Source of the DNA: Anaspis maculata
Lineage: Eukaryota; Arthropoda; Insecta; Coleoptera; Scraptiidae
Assembly: GCA_949128115.1 (NCBI GenBank)
Contig: OX421962.1
Span: 44,291,745 to 44,355,744, forward strand
DNA: 64,000 bases
Reading direction: 5' to 3'
This document shows positions 1 to 12,168 of this stretch, piece by piece. Every line of letters begins with the position of its first letter. Position 1 is the first letter of the stretch. Made by a program: the position numbers and the translations under genes. Under the pieces are notes generated by a model. It was not told the DNA's origin and ran no database searches. It saw only the letters and a program-made list of their open reading frames with translations.

Positions 1-674
1 GTGAACTACTTTATTATGCTTTTATCAATTTGACGTAGGTATACTTATTTACGTATATGCACCTGATACTTGTATTGTAGGTGTCCCAGAAATCAGCATC
101 GCAAAAAAGACCCTAGACTCCTCAAGTGATATTATGAACTACAACTGTCAATGAATTTGGTTCAGGACAATTTGGCTTTATCAGAGAGATACAACCCTTC
201 AAAGTTACATTTCTTATATGTTTTTCAACAATTTAGTATCTGCTTATTATGTGTCAGCATTGAATAAAATCCAACTACTTGCTCCAATTTTGAACGATAG
301 GGGGCAAAGGAATCGTAAGAAAAGTGAAATTGTGATGCAAAATTGAATGCTTGGGTGGTTTTCACGCCTAGAATTTTTTTGTGGTACCAAATTCTTGGAC
401 ACCTGCCAAGTCCTACCCTTTCTAGACATTGGCAGAAGCAGAGGACAGAAGCTAGTGATTCCGTTCGAATCTAGATGTCTTCTACCCGGCGCGGCGTCCG
501 CTATACGCCAGTCAGTACCGAGGCATAAGACTACCCTCATGTATGCACATGCATGGAAGGGTAGAACGTAGAACCTCTTCTCCCGTGGATTATCAACGAA
601 TCAAGTCGACCATCATAATCTTGCCTTATCTTTTCATCACATTATCACATAAATGTTACAAAGTTGAAGCTATA
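1..674. other. No gene recognised
   Basis: AT-rich sequence with only small overlapping ORFs on both strands (247-571), which have no visible domain. Bases 79-110 resemble the end of a dispersed repeat (GGTGTCCCAGAAAT) seen again near 3706 and, inverted, near 56926-56952. Confidence 0.6.
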
Positions 675-1679
675 CAGGGTTATTCAAAAGTCCGGAATAA
701 AATTCATATTTTTTTTCCATATTCATTTCGGAAAAAACGCTCGAACCGGTCGATTTCTAAAAACGGTAAGCCGTTTTTTCATGACACGTGTCATGTTCTA
801 CCGTCAACCCCCTAACCCCAAGCCACCCCTAGTATTTTTTTTCAAATGACACCCTATGGCTTGTGGGGGCTCGTTGGAAAGCTTGTTAAAAACTCTATTC
901 AGATCTACCATTGAAAATTAGATCCGACGCTTCACCATGAAGTTTTGAGGAACCCCAGTTTTACTTGACAGTCCGGAATAAAATTCATAATTTTTTTCCA
1001 TATTTATTTCGGAAAAAACGCTCGAACCGGTCGATTTCTAAAAACGATAAGCCGTTTTTTCATGACACGTGTCATGTTCTACCGTCAACCCCTCAACCCC
1101 AAGCCACCATGAAGTTCCTCAAAACTTCATGGTGAAGCGTCCGATCTAATTTTCAATGGTAGATCTGAATAGAGTTTTTGACAAGCTTTCCAACGAGCCC
1201 CCACAAGTTATAGGGTGCTATTTGAAAAAAAATACTAAGGGTTGCTTGGGGTTAGGGGGTTGACGGTAGAACATGACACGTGTCATGAAAAAACGGCTTA
1301 CCGTTTTTAGAAATCGACCTGTTCGAGCGTTTTTTCTGGAAGAATATGGTAAGAAATTATAAATTTTGTTCCGGACTGTTAAGTAGAACTGGGGTTCCTC
1401 AAAACTTCATGGTGAAGCGTCCGATCTAATTTTCAATGGTTGATCTGAATAGAGTTTTTGATTAGCTTTCCAACGAGCCCCCACAAGCCATAGGGTGCCA
1501 TTTGAAAAAAAATACTAAGGGTGGCTTGGGGTTAGGGGGATGACAGTAGTCAGTAGACCATGACACGTGTCATGAAAAAACGGCTTACCGTTTTCAGAAA
1601 TTGACCTGTTCAAGCGTTTTTTCCGCAATAAATATGGAAAAATATTATGAATTTTATTCCGGACTTTTGAATAACCCTG
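675..1679. mobile_element. Four-module palindromic (foldback) element with TA target duplication
   Basis: The ends are exact inverted repeats (CAGGGTTATTCAAAAGTCC at the left and its reverse complement at the right). TA dinucleotides at 673-674 and 1680-1681 fit a Tc1/mariner-like target duplication. Inside are four related modules. Two face right (about 675-960 and 970-1105, the second truncated) and two face left (about 1106-1373 and 1380-1679). Each contains TGACACGTGTCATG, itself a perfect 14-mer palindrome, followed by ACGGCTTACCG or its complement. No transposase is encoded, so the element is non-autonomous. The transcript could form a hairpin of several hundred bases. Confidence 0.85.
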
Positions 1680-2045
1680 TATGTAAATATACATTCCGCT
1701 AAAAACAATTAATCGTACGTGTGTTTGTAGTGAAATAGGGTTTCAGTATTCAGCTTAGCAGTACTTGAGACTAGTAATAGAAATTATAGAGTAGTTATCT
1801 TTGAACTCCAAATTTCAAACTTCGCAAATATACTCAAGAGTAGGGGAATGTGGGGTAAGATGGGACGTTATGATTGCTATGGACCTGATGAGGTCATGGG
1901 CCTGTACACTGTATTTTTTTGTGCTTGAGCAAAAAATTCAATGAGAATAAAAATTCACATATTTTTTGTTTTTGCGAAATTTTGAAAATTTCAGGTAGAA
2001 AAAAAATGGATAACTTTGAGAATTTCACTCCCCTGTTAAGCTTAG
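1680..2045. other. No gene recognised
   Basis: AT-rich spacer with a small ORF beginning at 1919 that runs through the following hairpin. There are no coding features beyond that. Confidence 0.5.
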
Positions 2046-2179
2046 TTCCCAGTTGCGAATATTCGGACAGAAAATGCGATTTTATGTGTCAAATTTTGAA
2101 TTCGAGGGCTCTGATTGGCCAATATGACGACTTTGACATTAAATTTCGCATTTTCTGTCCGAATATTCGCAACTGGGAA
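2046..2179. repeat. Hairpin MITE, 134 bp
   Basis: Arms 2046-2080 and 2145-2179 are inverted copies starting TTCCCAGTTGCGAATATTCG, with about 34 of 35 positions pairing. The loop is about 64 bp. No coding capacity. The near-perfect pairing suggests a recent insertion. Confidence 0.75.
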
Positions 2180-2383
2180 TCCAGCTTTGAACGCATTGTA
2201 TACGCGCCGTATGTGTCGTATCGTTCCCATCCAATCGTAAGGATCGGAGGTGTGGCTAACTGGCGTTAGTGGCATTCAGAGCGCAGAGTGCTAACAGTGG
2301 CGTAAAGATTTTCTTCTGATTGCGACACTTGTATGAAAGTGGCAAAATCCTCAAGATTAAAATAATATAAGTGACTTATATAT

Positions 2384-3090
2384 GAAGAGCTCATGGTGTG
2401 GTGGTTAGTGCGTTCGACTGCCACATCAGAGGTTGTGGGGTGGGTTCGAGTCCCACTGTGGACGCTCGGATCTTCGTCTCAAAATAAGCTCTTTGATCCA
2501 GTTGGAATGCTTGCTAAATGCGAGACGCGCCGTGTGTCGCATAGCACGTGAAATACAAACGATGGTGCCGACCTCATGCGATGTTGGTGGTCGTTGAAAA
2601 ACCCTACCCTGTGTACACACAGGGGTTCGACAAAATTTGTTTGTTTTCATTTTTTTTTGCCCTGCATCCAACTAATACTTGGTTATTAGCAGATTTTTTC
2701 CGTGGGGGTTTTTCAGTAACGATAACAATGACGATAACGACGAAGTATGCTGTAGAGTTTACATTCTTGGATCAGTGGCGGATTCATCAGTGGGTTTTTT
2801 TTTTCGATGGATTTCTCGTTCATCCCTTTTCTCGGGGCATCACCGCACGATAGTAGATGCCCCAGTACTAAGGAACGCGTGAAAAAGTTCATCTGGCCCA
2901 GTGCGGATTTGAACCCGGAACCTTTGCCTTTGAAAGCGAGGCCGAGCTCACCGTGCTACCGACTGTGTTTCCTGTATCCTGTATATGGGTTCCCAGTAAA
3001 TTTCCGGTATAGTGGAGGAAAGCATTCACCGGCGTCGGTGTTAGGCCTCGTTGCAGAAATAAGCCGACGTGAAATGAACGAATAAAAAAA
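2384..3090 (+). mobile_element. tRNA-derived SINE split by a later insertion
   Basis: The head at 2384-2470 carries a tRNA-like A box (TGGTTAGTGCG) and a perfect RNA polymerase III B box (GGTTCGAGTCC). The body continues to CCCTACCCTGTG ending at 2613. It resumes at 3035 with TCGGTGTTAGGCCTCG and ends in the A-rich tail AATAAAAAAA at 3081-3090. The uninterrupted order is visible in the minus-strand copy at 55821-56106. Bases 2614-3034 (about 420 bp) are therefore an insertion. SINEs of this type are mobilised in trans by a LINE. The tail here does not obviously match the tail of the LINE at 38 kb. Confidence 0.8.
2614..3034 (-). mobile_element. Insertion with a second tRNA-like SINE head, minus strand
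   Basis: This segment interrupts the SINE above. Read on the minus strand, about 2985-2890 contains GGTAGCACGGTGAGCTCGG followed by GGTTCAAATCC, in the order and spacing of tRNA A and B boxes. It is preceded by unrelated sequence. It appears to be a different SINE family or a tRNA pseudogene fragment. The duplicated target bases at its edges (about GTG) are too short to be decisive. Confidence 0.5.
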
Positions 3091-4124
<1,034 letters not shown>

Positions 4125-4515
4125 AGCATGCTAGGGCCCGCGATTGACACACGGGCATACAGTCTGTCTCAGATTTGATGGCGGAGAAGAAAGGTATGCG
4201 TTGTAGAGAAAAGTCGTATACAGTGCTCAAAAAATATCAAAAAAATCTGAACTTCCAAGTTTGAAAGTTATGGAGGGTCGAAGGTTGGTCTTTTGAACTT
4301 CTGTCATTTCCCTTATTCCGGAAGATTTAGGAAAGTGCTGATGGCAAAATAATGAGTCAAAATGTCAACCACAGAATGTGTATTCAATTTCTGTTTACTC
4401 TACAGGACGAGTCATAAAGTATAAAATGCAGTTTGAAAAAAGCACAAGTGGAAATGTTCCATTAAATTAACTTTATTTCTACTTTGCTGTACACATGGGT
4501 TGTTTGCAGGCACTT
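4125..4515. other. No gene; dispersed repeat fragments
   Basis: It contains TATGGAGGGTCGAAGGTTGG (about 4268) and CAGGACGAGTCATAA (about 4406). Related strings recur in the 26.9-27.1 kb hairpin, so this is an old fragment of the same repeat family. Confidence 0.4.
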
Positions 4516-4606
4516 TTAGGCCCGGTATTTCCATCTCCGGATTTGTTCCGTATAACCTCCATTCGGCAGATAAGCGCTGTGCTGTAGATAGAAATACCGA
4601 GCCTTA
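4516..4606. repeat. Short inverted repeat / hairpin
   Basis: The arm at 4516-4536 (TTAGGCCCGGTATTTCCATCT) pairs with 4586-4606 at 19 of 21 positions across a 49-base loop. It may be a small MITE. No coding sequence is involved. Confidence 0.55.
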
Positions 4607-7137
4607 GAGGAACAATAGTTTCCAGGATCCACAACTCACCCTGTTTAGCGAATGGAAATTCAGTACACCTTATTCAGTGGTTGAAATTGTGTACGAGGAC
4701 GATCGGTCAACTACTGTATTACCATAATCAATTCTCTAAAACGAATAATTATGTACATTTCCATGTTCTTGCTGGCACATTTCTTTACTTGAAGTCCGCA
4801 AGACAAACAGAAAAGTGGAAGCGATATAACATGCATTTTCTCACTATCACGTTGTTTCGCAAGCATTCCATTTTGTTTATAGATTTTTTCAACAAACCTA
4901 TACCTAAGTACACAAAATATTTCGTAAACATAAGCAAGATTACAATAAAAACGTGTTATGAATTTGAATTTCGGGGGTGGGGGAGTCGATAAGCAATGAG
5001 TTCACATACCCAATGCAAAGTTATATCGCATTTAAACGCGTTGGGTGGTCAGAGCTGCCAATTTTTTGGCCAATGCTCTTTTGCACGTCTGTCGAATAAA
5101 AGAAGCATGCTTTCTTGAATTTAGAGGTAGATAATCATCAACTTACAATAACTTGACAAAACTTTAGCTGTTAGGTATTTGTTAGTTTTTAATTATTGAA
5201 ATATGAGCTTCAAAATAAAATATACCTGAAACTTTGGGAGCTTCCACGTACGATGTATGGTTTTGGAAAATCTGCCACCTATATGTTTACGTATGTTTCC
5301 ACTAAGTTCTTGAGAGTTCTTGTATTTGTATTAGGCATACTCAATTCTCCACAAAATATAAAATTTTTAGCACGCCGGTATTTGTCCCGAGGTTAAAAAT
5401 CATCTTTCTTATTAATCTTATACCATATGTGGCTAGTTTAGAATCAACCAAAAATGCATCGGATCCAACTCGGTAGTAGTGCTTTCGACACGGACATTGC
5501 ATCTTCTCCAACCGCTTTCTGATGCAGTGGTCGCAAAACTTGGAAGGATGTTGATCATGATTAGTAGTTGAGCTAGCTGTTGCTTTGGTTCAAGAATAAC
5601 CGTTTGGGGCTATATTTACTTCATATTAGGTACATGATAAAAATTGAGAATTTCAAATATTATATTTTATTTTATTTTGAAAGCCTCATACCCTAATACC
5701 CTTTTGAAACTTTGATACCCTGTTTGATACCGAACAAAGATCCAATCCTACGTTTGTGCAATCGGGCATGGCAGGATCTATAATGAGAGCACTATTATAC
5801 AGGGGAGCGTGCGGTTTCCACCTTAGAATGAATTAGTTTTCAAAGCTTGCCTACCGATGACTTATGGGCCGGTTTATTGAATTTCAGTACCTACATATTA
5901 TGGGTATCGTACCGCAAACGACGTTTGCCTAATAAGCATAAATCGTTTTGAAATGGATTGAAAACGAAGGCACGCTGAACATAATAGCATTTTTATATTT
6001 CGGCATGAGTTAACTTCACACATAAACGTCATGTTTACCTGCGCTATGGCGCCTCCAGTTGTAAATTACGTTTTGATATTTATTATTTACTTCTTCACGT
6101 GACGCGTCCAGAGAATTGTGGTGAACAACAGCGCGTTTTATTGTTTCCCGAACACATTTTTTACTCTCATACGTCTTCATGCCATTTCTATGCCACTTCT
6201 GGAAAATGGCAAGTCAACCGCGCCTTGACCACTACGCTTCCTCGTCATCTTTATTGGTAAATTTATTGCAAAATGTTCGCAATTTTACGTCGCCGTCGTG
6301 ATAATATTTATGCATAGGTATACCTTTCGCAATAACATATACGTATGCAGCTATACCAGTGCGAAAGTGGTACGAAACAGTAGATTTCCTTCTTTTTTTT
6401 GCATTGCGTGCGAGTCAGGTGTTGTACAGGTTGTTTGAATGGGATGTCTTATGGCGTATGTATAAAAGCACACGTCTAAGTGCTGGAGGAAAACGCGCAG
6501 AATGGTCTGTTCTTCAAGTGGGAAGCCAAATAATAGGAAGGTTATGGCGAATCAAAGAAAATGCGATAATTATCGCATCTAAACGACGCTATTATATCGT
6601 TAACTTGGGTGCTCAAGTGGGCATTTAAAACATCCTACTTCGATATGTTTCAGATGTGTAAAAGGCTAAAAGGCGTCCACATCGAGTGCTCTTGAGCAAG
6701 TTCTATCGTTGAAATCTCCGCATCGGCACAAGTATTTACACAGGCATTAGAAAAATGCCAGGACATTAAAGATAATTTCACTCGTTTATTCACGGGGTCA
6801 CCACCATCATAATATGAATACTTTAGGCGGTTAAGTATATGAGTTCTCAGTATCTTATATCTTATATTAATGGGTATCTTCGAGGAAAAATTCTCGGTAT
6901 AGTGATGAACATCGCAAGGGAGGTTATTGATCGGTGAAAATTTATATACTTTGTTGGCCGCCGGCGGAAGTGTTCAATAAGGCGCAGATAGTTCACGCTT
7001 CCGCGCTACAAGCTTTCTATGAAACTGTAGTCTTCTAACATCTTGCACTTCATAGTTTTGTTAGGAAAATCAGAAATGTAACGGCTCTAAAGCGATTCCG
7101 TTTTTGCATTCATGGGATGAAGGCCTACAGACGAAAA
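4607..7137. other. No gene recognised
   Basis: AT-rich sequence. The longest open frames (4681-4992, 5196-5396 and 6359-6628, all plus strand) show no motif, no conserved-looking composition and no flanking splice or promoter context. The 89-residue frame at 6359-6628 is basic and aromatic but unrecognised. Confidence 0.5.
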
Positions 7138-7452
7138 TTATGTCGCCGTTGCTTCACATTGCGTTTTTGTAGTCATAACATGCATGGTATAATGCGAATT
7201 CCACCTACCTTTGCATCAGTACTTTGATATAAATATATCGACCATTCCATCATTCCAAGTCCAATAACTTGCCAATGCCACACCAGAAAAACCAAAAAAC
7301 TGATTGGCAAATGGCAAAACAGCAGTAATAGTTATTGTTATTGTAATCAAATGGGTCCCGCCACAATAATAAAATTATTCATTTCTCAATGCAGCGTCCG
7401 GGAGAAGGCATACATGCGTCCGATAAGCTAACAGGAGAAAGGTTAATTAGAA
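7138..7452 (+). repeat. Diverged direct repeat, copy 1 of 2
   Basis: It is alignable by eye with 21128-21392 in the same orientation. Shared strings include TCCAATAACTTGCCA, GCCACACCAGAAAAACCA, AATGGCAAAACA, TCCCGCCACAAT and ATGCGTCCGATAAGC. Copy 1 has extra internal bases, including a short TTATTG run. No frame is open throughout, and no terminal inverted repeats were found. It could be an unclassified repeat or a duplicated noncoding block. Confidence 0.7.
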
Positions 7453-8471
7453 ACTTCTTTTCTGTTGATATGGAACGAAGCAAGATAGATTATTATTGTG
7501 GCAAAGCAATTCCTTCCCTGGTGATCTGACAAAAAAAATTACTTGAGTTAGAGCAATTCTTCACCTGTTGATGGTCGAAGAATGTCGACCGTGAACCGTG
7601 GATGTGAATGTCGAGGAGTAAAATTCAAACTAACCCCCATTCCTTGAAAATCCCCTTTATTGACAAGAAAATATTTGAGTGATGATTCATTGGTGTTCAT
7701 AATTGATAATTCAAAGGTCATATCTCAAGAAGCTTTAAAGAAGTTTTTTTTTAAGTGAAACTTCTATTCGTTTGTCTAAATCCCAACACCAGACAACTAA
7801 CCAGCAGAACCACGAGTGAAACGACTCATGGCATGAATCATCATGGGCGCATTGTAACGTTTTCGATCGTGACCTTCCGGGTGACCAGTGCCGTCCCAGA
7901 AAATAGAAGAAGCGGTTACGGCGTTTGGTTTTATTAATCACAGTTAGTATATTCCTTTACCGCTTGCATTGTGTTTCAAGTACAACAGCTTTCATAATAA
8001 TATACACAAAAATTTGATCTGATCGATGAATTTTAACTCACAGTAGTGTCATTTGCAATAAAAAATCATTCATTTATTTTCGTAATGCGAATCGCCGCCA
8101 CTGGACTGAGCTGTCGTTGATGTTGTGGCGTGGTTGTAGTGCTTGACCCGACAGGAATGATTGTCGCCTTGGCTACAAGTTATCATTGTATCCGTTGTGG
8201 GGCGCTCTCATTGTCATTTTTCTTCTCTGTCATTTTTATGTTTCATGTTTACATCTTCGCTGGTTCACATGTGCAGACGATCACGGCTATATAACTCTAG
8301 AGCCACGTAGTTACCTCGAATCACATTCACGAGGTACATACCTACGTAAATACTTATGTATTTTATATTTTTTCATTCAAAATATTCCAATTCCAAACAA
8401 CATTCTTATTACTTTGTGGAGATTATTAGGTATTGATAAAAATAGATATTCATTGTAGAGTACTCGGAATA
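7453..8471. other. No gene recognised
   Basis: It holds small unsupported ORFs (7735-7941 and 8186-8458). A possible short exon lies at about 8276-8331, between an AG acceptor-like site and GGTACA, but the support is too weak to call. Confidence 0.4.
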
Positions 8472-8680
8472 CCAGAGGAACCTGTGGGCGGAGCCTAACT
8501 GCGCGAACTGAGTTCATCTAGTGGTGCACCTAGATTTTCTGTGAGATTTTAGGTTCGCATGTGACCTGGTAATGGTCCACCACTCCAGCTGACGGTGTTG
8601 CTTCCCTCATTTCAACACACGGACTTATCCAAAACGATTTTTGTTTTTCTGTTCGGCCCCGCCCACGGGTCCCTGTGGTG
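8472..8680. repeat. Hairpin MITE, about 209 bp
   Basis: The terminal inverted repeats read AGAGGAACCTGTGGGCGGAG at the left and, reverse-complemented, CAGGGACCCGTGGGCGGGGC at the right. They are GC-rich against an AT-rich interior. No coding sequence. Confidence 0.6.
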
Positions 8681-8698
8681 TGCCATCAACTCTAACGT

Positions 8699-8809
8699 GT
8701 GATCGAATTAATTTCTCCTGGAGTCGCCTTTGATTCTGAAAATGAAAATCTGGCGATAAACATGACTAGCGAGGAGATCAAGGCCTACCTTGAGGAGAAA
8801 TTTATCTAA
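8699..8809 (+). other. Coding-like fragment of unknown origin
   Basis: The open frame from 8699 to a TAA at 8807-8809 translates to a short acidic, helix-prone peptide that includes DSENENLAINMTSEE and ends KAYLEEKFI. Its composition looks more protein-like than the surrounding AT-rich frames. It is bounded upstream by an in-frame TAA at 8693-8695. It may be the last exon of a gene or a remnant of a transposon protein. No family was recognised. Confidence 0.2.
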
Positions 8810-8834
8810 TCACTCCGTATTAAGAGTATAAATG

Positions 8835-11130
8835 AGATTTTATGCGACGGAGTCACGAACCTGTAGTATAGCTGGACTGCTAATTCCCCAGATTCCCCCA
8901 ACAAATTATGACCTCTCCTCTGGAAGTCGCCATCTTATTATGCACCGGTACATGACCGGTACCCAAAATGTTTGGTAGCGGCCTCGAGAGTGGCTTTCAA
9001 TATTCAACGGAGCAGTTTTATGTATTGATGACTATGACTATACACTATATTTTATAAATATATGATTTTAGTGTATATTAATGTGATTTTTAGCTAAATT
9101 TGTTACCGATCTATGATAGTGGGAGCGGTACGCAAAAGCATACCGCATTTTGGAGTGCAGTAACGAGATTTTGCATGGGCGTACTTTATACCAAGACAAG
9201 CGATTTGATCCGCAGCACTCGATATTTCGTCCCTTAGGGGGCCAATGGGGGCCCTCCAAATTTTCAAGATGCAAGAACTTTCACAAAATGATCATTGATT
9301 ATCGTCATGTAAGTCATGAGTGAAGCTTACGGGTCTATTGAAAATGTTTTCATCAAATGTCGTCGTGTCCGATTCATTCTTCACATTTGAAAAAAAAATT
9401 CTATCGCAGAGGTCAAAAAAACTGTTTATATTTTTTCTGCTGTGCAAGGAAACGATAAATTCATATGTTTTGTTGCGTTCCCAACTAAATCGCGTTCCGT
9501 AAGCCCAAATATGAAGACAATTTTTTCGCAATATCATTTTCCCAAGAAGAGGTGACCTCTTCAGTACACTTTTTTCAACAGAATTTTTTTCAATGTTCCT
9601 AGTGGATAAGACTGTCAATTTTCGCAGATATGAGAAGCTTGAACTCTTTTCTCAGTAATTTCCATGCAACATGGCTTCAAGACACACAAGAGAGCCCTAA
9701 AATTTTTTTTTTCTGCTGGGCCGTCAAATTTTTGGCATGTTGATTTTGTAGTAGGGGAGACGCGCAAATAAATAAGATCTAGTCTAGGCGAATAAAATCT
9801 ACCGGAAAATATACCTACTTACACCTAACGACTCTGCGTTTTGTTGTACTGCAATAAAACACGGCATGGAAGAATATTTTCTGTTGAAACCAAATCGCCT
9901 GCGCCTGCAGCCTGGATTGAATACTGGTCCGCGTCTCTCCTACTATAAAATCAAAATATCGTAAGTTGAACGGCCCAGCAGAAAATTTTTTTTTTGGGCT
10001 CCCTTGGGCGTTTTAGAGTCATGTTGCTTCGCAACTACCAGGAAAAGAGTTCGAGGTCTACATTCCTGCAAAAATTACGAGTGATATCCAGTGGGGACAT
10101 AGAAAGAAATGCTCTTGGAAAAGAGGTACTGAAGAGGTCACCACTTCTTTGAAAAATACCATTACAAAAAAAATTTCTTTATAATTAGGTTTAGGGAATG
10201 CGATTTAGTTGGGAACGCAACAGAACATATGAATTTATAGTCTCCTTGCATAGAAGAAAAAATAAAAACAGTTTTGACCTCTGCCAAAGAAATTTTTTTT
10301 CAAGTGTGAAGAATGAATCAGACACAACGACAATTGATGAAAATATTTTCAATAGACCCGTAAGCTTCACTTATGACATACATGACGATACTCAATGATC
10401 GTCATGTGGAAGTTCTTGCATCTTGAAAATTTGGAGGGCCCCCATGGGCCCCCTAAGGGACGAAATATGGAGTGCTGCGGGTCAAATCGCTTGTCTTGGT
10501 ATAAAGTATGCCCATACCAAATCTCGTTACTGCACTCCAAAATGCAGTATCGATGTGTTTTTAGGTGTGTACCGCTTGCACTATGAATATTTGCAAGAGT
10601 TTACCGTTATTACATAGAACGTTTGAGGTTCACTGGAATAATTTTCGCTCGGTGACAGTCGGTGCTTAGCCGTCAGTACCGCGCTATCTTGATCTGGGAT
10701 AATATCCTGATTTCTGGTTTTGATTTTTGCGGCTTGTACCTATATCCCGTTCACTTTTTATTTTCAGTAGAATGACTTTTTGTATTAAAAATAAAGTGAC
10801 AAGATGGTGGGCTACGGCTACGGCTGATGGCACCTGCAAAGTTTTGGATCGAAACTATCAGCGGCCGTTAGTCGTATCCTCCCAGCGCTCCAGCTTGTCA
10901 CTTTATTTTTGCTCCAAAAAGTTATTCTACTGAAAATAAAAAGTGAACAGGATACACCTAGGTAAACTCGTAGAATCAGACCGTTGCCGTGGCAGGTGAT
11001 GCCAACCCTTGGAAACAAAAACCCAACGTCCACATAATCTCATGGCAGCGCCCGCCTGGCGTCATTTCCCCCTCTGTTATCATCAGTCCAGCTATATTAC
11101 AGGTTCGTGGACGGAGTATGAAAGTTTAGG
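8835..11130. mobile_element. Large foldback element with long imperfect arms
   Basis: Left-arm sequence from about 8850 (CACGAACCTGTAGTATAGCT) through 9770 is repeated in inverted order from about 9930 to 11113. The arms include GGGGGCCCTCCAAATTTTC with AAGCTTACGGGTCTATTGAA, and TTGATTTTGTAGTAGGGGAG near the apex. The centre lies near 9850. The right arm is longer because it holds a nested MITE (10736-10960). Part of one arm also occurs at 37703-37945 and 44943-45185, so this is a dispersed family. No transposase is visible. The arms are diverged, and neither arm has an intact long frame. Confidence 0.75.
10736..10960. repeat. MITE nested in the right arm of the foldback
   Basis: TATCCCGTTCACTTTTTATT at 10743 is mirrored by the reverse complement of the segment ending near 10954. 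The inverted arms are about 60 bp and include AATAAAGTGACAAG with CTTGTCACTTTATT. The insertion explains the length difference between the arms of the host foldback, so it inserted later. Confidence 0.65.
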
Positions 11131-11479
11131 TGCCGAGAGCAGCAAGCCGAACTAAATCCATACGAGTCACATGAAACCACTTATACTCCGAATACATTGC
11201 TACGTTTTATTTTCAAACAATCCATTTTGTACGCCAAATGTTATAAAATAGGGAAATTAAAATGGGACTAAGTTGCCTGGCGTCGATGGTCTCTATAAGC
11301 GATGAGCAAGCCGCAATAAACGTATTTTGAACCGTTGAACCGTTTGCGGATAGCAATTCTCAAGAAATAGATGCGTTTTTTTTTCAAATCAAAATGAAAC
11401 TTCTCACTGGGACATTCTTGCAACATCCCACCGCGTATTCATCCTACCACTGAAACATCCCATCGCTCAATGTTTTCGT
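11131..11479. other. No gene recognised
   Basis: Spacer between the large foldback and the minisatellite foldback. No supported feature. Confidence 0.5.
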
Positions 11480-11839
11480 CGACACTCAACTCATCGACAA
11501 GACAACTCGCCGACAAGACAACTCACCGACAAGATAACTCGCCGACAAGACAACTCACCAACAAAACAACTCGTCGACAGGACAACTCGCCGACAAGACA
11601 ACTCACCGACAGGACAATTCATCAAAAAGAGAACTTATACGATAACACTCAACAACTTGCGAAAATAATCAAAATATTGTAGCATGGTTTGAAAAAACTC
11701 TTGCACCTTCAACTTTCAGAGACCTCCGGGCCACCCTACACGGGGTGAAGGTTTGACTAGAAAGCTGATTTGGTATGTCTGAGTCCATACTACAACTCTG
11801 CCAGGTGGCATGCCATGAACACAAAATCCAAGATGAATC

Positions 11840-11999
11840 GCTTTAAAGACAACTTGGACATGTTAAAGCCGTGTACATGGACCTTGTCAGGTCCCAGTTG
11901 TTTTTTTTTTGTGAACCCGGCCCAATCAAGTCAGGCAATTGAGTTCTTTGATTTGACAACTTTGAAGACAACTTGGACATGTAAAGCCGTGTAACATCG
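11840..11999. repeat. Imperfect tandem duplication of about 120 bp
   Basis: AGACAACTTGGACATG with AAGCCGTGT appears near 11845 and again near 11965. Also, TCAAGTCAGGCAATT followed by TTCTTTGATT occurs at 11926-11953 and 12167-12194, on either side of the SINE. The block therefore has a mosaic history of duplication and insertion. Confidence 0.6.
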
Positions 12000-12168
12000 C
12001 ATGGGGTCGGCACCATCGTTCGTACTATGCGACACACGTGCGTCTTGCATTTAGCAATCATTATTTGTTTGTTTTCGAGACGAGAATCTGAGCGCCTATA
12101 GTGGGACTTGAACCCACGACCTCTGGTGTGGTAGTCGAACGTGCTGACCACCACATCACAAATTCCTC
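11993..12168 (-). mobile_element. 3'-truncated tRNA-derived SINE, minus strand
   Basis: On the minus strand the head at 12168-12100 carries GTGGTGGTCAGCACG (A box region) and GGTTCAAGTCC (B box). The body follows to GGTGCCGACCCCATGCGATG and then stops short of the 3' part seen in the copy at 55821-56106. It sits in the loop of the minisatellite foldback. It belongs to the same family as the SINEs at 2384 and 55821. Confidence 0.75.

Noticed and set aside
2395..2470. Functional tRNA gene
   Set aside because: A and B boxes are present, but the acceptor and anticodon stems do not fold convincingly, and the sequence continues into a SINE body with an A-rich tail.
8186..8458. 90-residue hydrophobic ORF, or a short exon at about 8276-8331 between CATGTGCAG and GGTACA
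   Set aside because: The donor is weak and the exon is too short to judge without expression data.
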